DNA of 47,601 nucleotides. It comes from Natrialba chahannaoensis JCM 10990. GTDB lineage: Archaea > Halobacteriota > Halobacteria > Halobacteriales > Natrialbaceae. This document shows, one piece after another, positions 41,735-47,601 of this stretch. A program made the position numbers and the translations under genes. The stretch spans positions 10,522-58,122 of the forward strand of contig NZ_AOIN01000080.1 of assembly GCF_000337135.1 (NCBI RefSeq), given 5' to 3'. Every line of letters starts with the position of its first letter. Position 1 is the first letter of the stretch. The notes below the pieces were generated by a model. That model was not told the origin of the DNA. It did not search any database and was given only the letters and a program-made list of their open reading frames with translations.

Positions 41735-42634
41735 ACCAGTCTCACCCGGGAGACTGATGTTCCGTCTGTGAAATAAGATTGCTATATCTGGATGTGAAAA
41801 ACCATCAGGAACGTTGGAAATCTTCTCTTTTAGTGGATCGCCAATGACACCTCCTGCTTTAGCTGGACTTTTGGTTCGTAGCTCGTCCTCGAGAGAAGCA
41901 GCAATTTGATTGCGTAGATCTTGCCACTCAGCGTGACGGACAGCGATTCGAACTGGAATTAAATCTAGGTCGAGTATTTTTGCAATGGATAACCGATGAC
42001 GTCCCTCGTTGAGATAGAAGGACCCTGTCCGGCCGATATCAACTGTGATTTCGTGCCGTAAGATCGAGTCAGTGGGAAAGGTGGTTAGACTTCTTGTCGA
42101 AGTAATACCCATCGGGTCATTCTGATTACTCAGAAGTTGCTCCTGAGTTTGATATCCATACTGTTCGATAGTCGAATACAATTCATCCAAGCGTTGAAAA
42201 CGCCGTTTTAATCCTGTTGGTGTTCGACTTCTAGCGTACTGACCTTCTTGCACAGCACGTAATTTCTTCTTGTAGTAATCTGTTTCCTCCCAATCTAATC
42301 CATCTTCGTAATGTGATTTAAAAGAATTATGAATTAACATCGACGAGAATAAGATAGACTCCTTATCCCAGTCACCGTCAACAACACGCGAGGTGTCAGA
42401 TATAAAATCGAACTCCTTCCCGGAATGATATGTTATTTTTTCTGGCGGAATGTAGAACGTTCTATATGGATCGATTGTTGCCGATCCTGTGTTACTCGAG
42501 TTGTTCTTCCATGATGAGACGCTATAATTCACATGATCATATGTATTCCAAAGTCGTCGAAAAAGCGGTTCTGAACGCGGGAATCGGTCCATTAAGTAGC
42601 GCATTGAGTTGCGCAGATGATCGGTTAAAAACAT
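41729..42634 (-). CDS. ParB/Srx-like domain protein, paralogue 1
   Basis: A 301-aa protein of unknown function. The C-terminal half has VDIGRTGSFYLNEGRHRLSI, then AKILDLDLIPVRIAVRHAEW (about residues 200-240), which resembles the ParB/sulfiredoxin fold where the residues before HR bind nucleotide. The middle holds RRFQRLDELYSTIEQYGY. The next gene on the same strand encodes a clear paralogue with the same order of motifs. ParB-like domains include kinases and nucleases, so the activity is open. Sequence is AT-rich for the genome. Location in the agl cluster suggests a surface-glycan role. Confidence 0.7.
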   Translation of the reverse strand: MFLTDHLRNSMRYLMDRFPRSEPLFRRLWNTYDHVNYSVSSWKNNSSNTGSATIDPYRTFYIPPEKITYHSGKEFDFISDTSRVVDGDWDKESILFSSMLIHNSFKSHYEDGLDWEETDYYKKKLRAVQEGQYARSRTPTGLKRRFQRLDELYSTIEQYGYQTQEQLLSNQNDPMGITSTRSLTTFPTDSILRHEITVDIGRTGSFYLNEGRHRLSIAKILDLDLIPVRIAVRHAEWQDLRNQIAASLEDELRTKSPAKAGGVIGDPLKEKISNVPDGFSHPDIAILFHRRNISLPGETGL

Positions 42635-42728
42635 AAATAATCGTATCTAACTCGAAACAAAGGGGTTTGCTGTCGTACCATATTTGAACCATTTATGATT
42701 AGTAGACATCAATTTTCCACTCTATCAA

Positions 42729-43499
42729 CTACTTTGGAAGAGTGCACTCAATATCTGGGTGGGTTGCATATTGGGTGGGAACAATATCTTTCTTCGCAAT
42801 ACTTTCCCTTTTCTCCTGCCACTCTCTGTGTCGGACATAGATTCGAACAGGTATTTTGCTTAGACCAAGTATTTTTGAGATACACAATCGATGCCAACCA
42901 TTTCCATTGAACAATAATTCACCATCTCGACCAATATTGAGCAAGATGTTTTCAAATTTATATTCATCTCCTCGAATTTCGGACTGGGTCAAGATTCCAT
43001 GAGACTTAATACTGTCATATAAGTCATCAATCTCCCGATAGCGCTCCAGTAAGTCTTCACGAGTGTAGCACTGATCTTTTTGGCCTCCATTTTGAATTAT
43101 TTCTAGAAAGTCCTCGAATATCTTGGTCTCCTCCCACGTTTTACCGTCAAGAAATCTTTCTTTCAAACCGATGTATTTGGTAGATTCTGTGATTTTTTTA
43201 CGTTGACGGTCCCAGAGACCATCGTAGATGGCACCTTCGTGCCCATACTTATCAAATACGTCAGCAAAGTACTGAATTTGGTCTGGTTCAATCCAAATAA
43301 TCGCAAGGGGGTCGGTAAGTGCTTCGTAGCCTGAGATACGATTTTTTACCTGGTTTGATTTCGACTGAAGGACAATATACTCGTTCCGTTCTTTGATTCT
43401 CCACTTTGTAAACCTGATTCCACCACTAAGGAGACCTATCATACCTCTATTTTCATACACTCTTCTTGAGACAGTAAGTGGCTTCAAGAGGGATGACAT
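42729..43499 (-). CDS. ParB/Srx-like domain protein, paralogue 2
   Basis: A 256-aa protein matching the gene at 41729 across its C-terminal two thirds: YREIDDLYDSIKSHGILTQS, NIGRDGELLFNGNGWHRLCI, SKILGLSKIPVRIYVRHREW and HPDIEC. In the motif before HR, paralogue 1 has NEGRHR and this one has NGNGWHR, so the putative binding residues differ. Its N-terminal third has no counterpart I recognise. A TATA element reads TATTTAT on the minus strand at 43551-43557. It is among the most AT-rich genes here. Function is unknown. Confidence 0.7.
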   Translation of the reverse strand: MSSLLKPLTVSRRVYENRGMIGLLSGGIRFTKWRIKERNEYIVLQSKSNQVKNRISGYEALTDPLAIIWIEPDQIQYFADVFDKYGHEGAIYDGLWDRQRKKITESTKYIGLKERFLDGKTWEETKIFEDFLEIIQNGGQKDQCYTREDLLERYREIDDLYDSIKSHGILTQSEIRGDEYKFENILLNIGRDGELLFNGNGWHRLCISKILGLSKIPVRIYVRHREWQEKRESIAKKDIVPTQYATHPDIECTLPK

Positions 43500-43550
43500 G
43501 GGTTACAGGGAGACGATGTCGGTTCTTAGGAGAAGAATATTCTGAACAAT

Positions 43551-43557
43551 ATAAATA
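43551..43557 (-). promoter_or_regulatory. TATA element of ParB-like paralogue 2
   Basis: TATTTAT on the minus strand, about 52-58 bases before the ATG at 43499, giving a leader of roughly 25 nt. Confidence 0.45.
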
Positions 43558-43697
43558 GTTGTATGACTCAATTGCGACAATTCGAGCACGACCGATACAG
43601 ACTGGAGCGAACAAGAGAACAGGTGTCCGTTTTTCGGTGATCACAAGATTCGATGGAGAGTTCAGGACGAAGAAGTAGAGACACCTATTGTTATGCA

Positions 43698-43705
43698 ACT
43701 ATAAG
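43698..43705 (+). promoter_or_regulatory. TATA element of aglR
   Basis: ACTATAAG ends 32 bases before the chosen ATG at 43737, which supports that start over the in-frame ATG at 43653. Confidence 0.5.
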
Positions 43706-43736
43706 CGGGCAAATAGCAATACGAATTACCCCGATC

Positions 43737-45176
43737 ATGCGAATTGGCCAAACCTCTTTCATCGTCTTTGTCTCTAAATTCGCAAAGGCCGCCCTCGGAT
43801 TCGTCGCAACAATCTACTTCGCTCGAGTACTCGGCGCTGAGATCCTCGGCTATTATGCGTTGATCCTCGCACTCGTCGCGTGGCTCGAACTCGGCGGAAA
43901 GATCGGCATCTCAACAGCAATAACAAAGCGCCTGAGCGAGGGCGAAGACCAGTCTGCGTACTTTACCGCAGGTGTGATCGCTATCGGAATCCTTGCGGCT
44001 GTGCTTTCCGTCGGTGTCGTCGTGTTTCGAGATGCGGTCAACGAATACGTCGGCGTGGAAGCCGCAGTGTTCGTCGTCTTTTTGCTCGTGCTCAAACTCA
44101 TCCACTCGCTCCTGACTGCCGTTCTGCAGGGAGAGCATCTAGTCCATATATACGGACTCCTCGATCCGTTGAAGACAGGATCGCGAGCCATCATCCAGAT
44201 TGGCCTCGTGTTCGCCGGATTCGGACTCACGGGGATGATCGTTGGCAAGGGAATCGGTGTCTTGATCGCGTCACTGGTTGCGCTGGTATTTGTCTCGGTT
44301 ACGCTCACACGACCATCGACCGAGCATTTCCGTAGCCTCTTCGACTACGCGAAGTACTCGTGGCTCGGAAATCTCGAGTCGAGATCGTTCAATGACGTGG
44401 ACATCGTTATTCTTGGCGCGTTAGTCTCCCCTGCACTCGTCGGAATCTATTCGGTCGCCTGGAGCATCGCGAAGTTTCTCACCGTGTTCGGCACGGCGGT
44501 GAAGGCGACGCTGTTTCCGGAGCTCAGCGTTGCCGACGCCGAAGGAGACAGTGAAACGGTTTCTGCACTCGTCAGTGATGCACTCACGTACGGCGGGTTA
44601 GTCATCATTCCTGGATTGTTCGGTGCGATACTGCTCGGCGATCGATTGCTTCTGCTGTACGGGTCAGAGTTCGTCCAGGGAACTGCCGTCCTCGGCGTAC
44701 TAATTGTCGCGACACTAGCTCGCGGCTACCAGAAACAGCTCGTCAACGTACTCAACGGAATCGACCGACCAGACGTCGCATTTAGAGTCAACGCAGTCGC
44801 CATCGTTGCGAACGTCGTGCTCAACGTCGTGCTGATCCTCTGGCTCGGCTGGCTCGGCGCGGCAATCGCAACTGCCCTGTCCGCGACGATCGGCTTATCG
44901 CTCTCGCTTCGTGAACTCCACCGGCTCGTTGCGTTCGACATTCCGTACGGTGAGCTTGCCCGACAGCTCAGTGCTGCCGTTGTAATGGCAGTAATCGTGT
45001 TCGGAGGCCAGAACACCATCGAAGCGACCGGTATCCTCGAGCAGAACGTGGTGATACTCGTCCTCCTCGTTGCGGTCGGAGCAGGCACGTACTTTGTGAC
45101 ACTGTTCACGATTTCGCGACGGTTCCGATCCACGGTCGTTGCAAATTCGCCGGTTCGGCTTCCGCTCGTGTCCTGA
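43737..45176 (+). CDS. aglR: Polysaccharide flippase-like membrane protein, AglR-like
   Basis: A 479-aa MOP-superfamily (Wzx/RfbX type) protein with about 14 membrane helices, likely to flip or help flip the dolichol-phosphate-linked sugar across the membrane. It opens with RIGQTSFIVFVSKFAKAALG and has YFARVLGAEILGYYALILAL near residue 32, as in AglR. A conserved-type loop with NDVDIVILGALVSPALVGIY is near residue 220. The ATG at 43737 is used because the extra 28 residues from 43653 are polar and overlap the promoter element. GC content returns to the genome norm here. Confidence 0.85.
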   Translation: MRIGQTSFIVFVSKFAKAALGFVATIYFARVLGAEILGYYALILALVAWLELGGKIGISTAITKRLSEGEDQSAYFTAGVIAIGILAAVLSVGVVVFRDAVNEYVGVEAAVFVVFLLVLKLIHSLLTAVLQGEHLVHIYGLLDPLKTGSRAIIQIGLVFAGFGLTGMIVGKGIGVLIASLVALVFVSVTLTRPSTEHFRSLFDYAKYSWLGNLESRSFNDVDIVILGALVSPALVGIYSVAWSIAKFLTVFGTAVKATLFPELSVADAEGDSETVSALVSDALTYGGLVIIPGLFGAILLGDRLLLLYGSEFVQGTAVLGVLIVATLARGYQKQLVNVLNGIDRPDVAFRVNAVAIVANVVLNVVLILWLGWLGAAIATALSATIGLSLSLRELHRLVAFDIPYGELARQLSAAVVMAVIVFGGQNTIEATGILEQNVVILVLLVAVGAGTYFVTLFTISRRFRSTVVANSPVRLPLVS

Positions 45177-45252
45177 GAGTTCACTTACTTCTTGGCCCCG
45201 ATTCTCACGAACGACTGTCGGTGAGTCAGACGGCAAAACGAATGTGAGAGCG

Positions 45253-47067
45253 CTACTCGACTGTGACGCTCTTCGCCAGGTTTCGCGGCTTGTCAATCGA
45301 TCGTCCCTGCAGATCCGCGATGTAGTACGCGAACAGTTGCAGGTAGACGTTCGCCACGAGTGGTGTCGCGGTCCCAAGCGATGGAACTTCGAACGAGACA
45401 TCCAGCGCGTTCGTCTCGACAGTGCCGTCGACGATACCGATTGCGGGTGAGCCGCGGGTTTGCGCTTCGGCGACGTTGTTGAGCGTCTCCGCCGGCCGCG
45501 TTCCCTCCGTCAGGACGGCGAGAACCGGCGTCTCATCGGTCACGAGCGCAAGTGGACCGTGTTTCAACTCGCCTGCAGCGAATCCCTCCGCATGGTCGTA
45601 AGCGATCTCCTTCAATTTGAGCGCGCCTTCGAGTGCAACTGGATAGCCGTAGGTCCGGCCGACGAAGAAATATGCCGAGGCGTCGACGTAGGTTTTGGCC
45701 GCCTCGCGGACGGTGTCGGCTTCGTCGAGGACCTGCTGGACCGCGCCGGGGAGACCGCGAAGGTCCTCGAGTGCACTCCGAGCGTCGGCCGCCGAGAGCG
45801 TACCCCGTTCTCGGCCGATGAACAGCGAGAGCAGCGCTAGCGTCGTCACCTGCGAGGCGAACGTCTTGGTCGCGGCGACACCGATTTCGGGGCCAGCACG
45901 GATGAAGAGACTGTCGTCGGCCTCCCGCGTCACCGTACTCCCGAGCGTGTTCGTCACCGCGAGCGTCCGCACGCCAGCACCGTTGGCGCGGCGCAGCGCG
46001 CTGAGTGTATCGGCGGTCTCGCCGCTCTGTGTGACGGCAACGGTGAGCGTCCGCCAGGGGTCGCGACCGCCCTCGAACGTGTACTCGCTCGCGAGTTGGG
46101 CCGACGCGCGCACGTCGGCGACGTGCTCGAGGAGCCCCGCGGCATACTGGGCTGCGTAGTACGAGGTTCCGCAGGCGATCAACTGGATCTCCTCCAGTGA
46201 CTCCAGAAATCCAGACGGGAACCCGAGGTCGAGGTCGGCGGTCCCGTCGTTGAGATTCACCCGTCCAGAAAGCGCCTGCCGGAGCGCAGTGGGCTGTTCG
46301 TGGATCTCCTTGAGCATGTAGTGGTCGTAGCCGCCCTTTTCGGCGGCATCGGCATTCCAGTCAACGGTTTCAATGGAGCGGTCGACCGGCGTTTCATCCT
46401 GTGTGATCGTTACCGTGCCGTCCTCCAGAACGACGACATCACCGTCCTGCAAGTACGTGACATCGCGCGTGTGCTCAAGGAACGCGGTGACGTCGCTGGC
46501 GAGGAAGGCAGTTCCGTCGCCGTGGCCGACAACTAACGGACTCTCGTGGCGCGTCGCGACGATTCGGTTCGAGCCAGCCTCGACGGCAGCGATCGCGTAG
46601 CTGCCCTCAAGTTCGTCGACGACGGACTCGAGTGCCGACTGGAGATCGTCGCCTGCCTCGAGTCGTTGCTCGAGCAGGTGGGGGACGACCTCGGTGTCGG
46701 TGTCGCTCGTGAACTCGTGGCCGTCTGCAATGAGCTCTTCCTTGAGAGCCGCGTAGTTATCGATGATGCCGTTGTGGACGACGGCGACCTCGCCTGTCAT
46801 ACCCGTGTGCGGGTGGGCGTTCGTATCGGTTGGCGGGCCGTGGGTCGACCAGCGTGTGTGACCGATGCCACAGGTTGCACTCGAGACGGACGGCACGTCA
46901 AGGCCACTGACTTCACCCTCGCGTTTGGTGATGGCCAGGCCGTCGGAGCCATGATCAACGAGCGCGATGCCTGCAGAGTCGTAGCCGCGGTAGTCGAGGT
47001 TCTCGAGGCCGCTGTGGACGATCGATCCGACGGGGCCGTCACCGACGTAGCCGACGATTCCACACAT
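45253..47067 (-). CDS. glmS: Glutamine-fructose-6-phosphate aminotransferase (isomerizing)
   Basis: Makes glucosamine 6-phosphate from fructose 6-phosphate and glutamine, the entry to UDP-N-acetylglucosamine for surface glycans. The 604-aa enzyme starts MCGIVGYVGDGPVG, so C2 becomes the N-terminal glutaminase nucleophile. GHTRWSTHG follows near residue 72 and HNGIIDNY near 97. Two SIS isomerase domains span about residues 280-590, with CGTSYYAAQYA and TQSGETADTL. It ends KPRNLAKSVTVE. It starts 2 bp after the glmU-like gene, forming an operon. Confidence 0.97.
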   Translation of the reverse strand: MCGIVGYVGDGPVGSIVHSGLENLDYRGYDSAGIALVDHGSDGLAITKREGEVSGLDVPSVSSATCGIGHTRWSTHGPPTDTNAHPHTGMTGEVAVVHNGIIDNYAALKEELIADGHEFTSDTDTEVVPHLLEQRLEAGDDLQSALESVVDELEGSYAIAAVEAGSNRIVATRHESPLVVGHGDGTAFLASDVTAFLEHTRDVTYLQDGDVVVLEDGTVTITQDETPVDRSIETVDWNADAAEKGGYDHYMLKEIHEQPTALRQALSGRVNLNDGTADLDLGFPSGFLESLEEIQLIACGTSYYAAQYAAGLLEHVADVRASAQLASEYTFEGGRDPWRTLTVAVTQSGETADTLSALRRANGAGVRTLAVTNTLGSTVTREADDSLFIRAGPEIGVAATKTFASQVTTLALLSLFIGRERGTLSAADARSALEDLRGLPGAVQQVLDEADTVREAAKTYVDASAYFFVGRTYGYPVALEGALKLKEIAYDHAEGFAAGELKHGPLALVTDETPVLAVLTEGTRPAETLNNVAEAQTRGSPAIGIVDGTVETNALDVSFEVPSLGTATPLVANVYLQLFAYYIADLQGRSIDKPRNLAKSVTVE

Positions 47068-47069
47068 GA

Positions 47070-47567
47070 TTACCCCCTCCTGACGATTGCACCGGATTCG
47101 ATTCGACCGGCAACGTGCGCGCCGGTGTCAACGACAGCGTCGTCGCCGAGAACGGTTCCGGGGTCGACGGTGACACCGCCACCGAGAGTGGCGTTGTCCC
47201 CGATCGCGCCGCCGAAGTCGACATCTTCGTGACCCTCACCGTCGACGACGACGGTACTGGAGCCGCCTGCGATCGTCGTATTCGCGCCGATTCTGGCGTT
47301 GCTCGCGACGATGGCGTCGCGAACGACAGCACCTGATTCGATCACTGCATCGGGGAAGACGACCGCGTTCGAGACGACTGCGTTCGGCTGAATCGTGACG
47401 TTGTCACCGAGCGCGGTGCTGCCGCCGATAGTCGCGTTGGCACCCAGCGAAACGTCGGTCCCGATCGCCGTGTCCGTCGCGACCGCGCCCTCGAGTGCCG
47501 ACTCCTGTGTTGTCTCAAACTCGTCGTCGCCGAGAATCGCTGCGTTAACGCTGAGTAGGTCCCAGAG
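47070..47567 (-). CDS. glmU: Sugar-phosphate nucleotidyltransferase/acetyltransferase, C-terminal part (partial)
   Basis: The genomic part encodes about 165 residues, from LWDLLSVNAAIL to the stop. It is a left-handed beta-helix of hexapeptide repeats (TAIGTDVSLGANATIGGSTA and onwards), as in the acetyltransferase half of GlmU-type bifunctional enzymes. The WDLLSVN segment is the usual link after the nucleotidyltransferase domain, which lies beyond the contig end. Its partner glmS 2 bp downstream supports a role in UDP-GlcNAc synthesis. A dTDP-glucose or UDP-glucose pyrophosphorylase paralogue with a similar helix is the alternative. The first five residues of the open frame (MYKRQ) come from adapter sequence. 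Confidence 0.8.
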   Translation of the reverse strand, partial: LWDLLSVNAAILGDDEFETTQESALEGAVATDTAIGTDVSLGANATIGGSTALGDNVTIQPNAVVSNAVVFPDAVIESGAVVRDAIVASNARIGANTTIAGGSSTVVVDGEGHEDVDFGGAIGDNATLGGGVTVDPGTVLGDDAVVDTGAHVAGRIESGAIVRRG

Positions 47568-47601
47568 CTGTCTCTTATACACATCTCTGAGCGGGCTGGC
47601 A
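47568..47601. other. Nextera adapter at contig end (artefact)
   Basis: CTGTCTCTTATACACATCT at 47568-47586 is the 19-bp Tn5 mosaic end. The 15 bases after it, CTGAGCGGGCTGGCA, match the reverse complement of the tail used in early Epicentre Nextera adaptors. Translation of this junction gives the known artefact peptides MYKRQ and MCIRDS. It is not genomic. Confidence 0.97.

Noticed and set aside
43653-43736. 28-residue N-terminal extension of AglR
   Set aside because: A TATA-like element at 43698-43705 lies inside it, and the membrane protein begins naturally at 43737.
1-47601. CRISPR array
   Set aside because: No regularly spaced direct repeats were seen, including around the RAMP/RuvC operon.
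1-47601. tRNA or rRNA genes
   Set aside because: No stretch with a convincing T-loop GTTCRANYC and matching cloverleaf was found by eye; a tRNAscan-SE run would settle it.

Overview
This window reads as the chromosome of a haloarchaeon, probably from the Natrialba/Natrinema side of the class. The proteins are very acidic, the DNA is GC-rich, and promoters look leaderless with short TATA elements. Marker genes are archaeal: CarS for ether lipids, AglB/AglG/AglR for N-glycosylation, Taw1 for wyosine tRNA, CTP-dependent RibK, and a halobacterial transducer. It is a draft contig: the last 34 bases are an early Nextera adapter, not genome.

Region 1 (1-18 kb) is ordinary housekeeping. It holds thrS, a small membrane protein, pyrE, a response regulator, carS, a 2-hydroxyacid dehydrogenase, proline dehydrogenase, a DUF502 protein, ilvE, a CopC-CopD copper protein behind a Tat-type lipoprotein propeller, a tandem winged-helix regulator facing a small membrane protein, ribK-ribB, taw1 and a phosphoglycolate phosphatase. 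Region 2 (18-21.2 kb) is one large chemotaxis transducer with a long acidic tail.

Region 3 (21.3-23.9 kb) is an accessory insert with decayed edges. It carries a four-gene, translationally coupled minus-strand operon: a small Cys-poor zinc-ribbon-like protein, a 104-aa protein, a RuvC-only TnpB derivative, and a RAMP (Cas7-like) protein that is frameshifted and cut off. A strongly folded inverted-repeat segment sits directly in front of the operon. I read this as a partial copy of a derived, array-less CRISPR-like system, possibly related to the haloarchaeal HRAMP systems. It is the main candidate for an unusual system here. An SDR gene remnant lies at one edge, and a small HTH gene with a stop-interrupted partner lies at the other.

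Region 4 (23.9-32.9 kb) is the glycerol locus: glpK and a candidate membrane transporter leftwards, glpABC rightwards, and an Orc1/Cdc6-like ATPase without the Walker A lysine coupled to glpC. Region 5 (33-35.6 kb) pairs a CHAT-domain protease with a divergent 44-aa membrane peptide behind a perfect palindrome. Region 6 (35.8-47.6 kb) is an N-glycosylation cluster (aglB, aglG-like, methyltransferase, GT4, two paralogous ParB-like proteins, aglR, glmS, partial glmU). Its middle part, about 39.8-43.5 kb, is visibly AT-richer than its surroundings and looks acquired.
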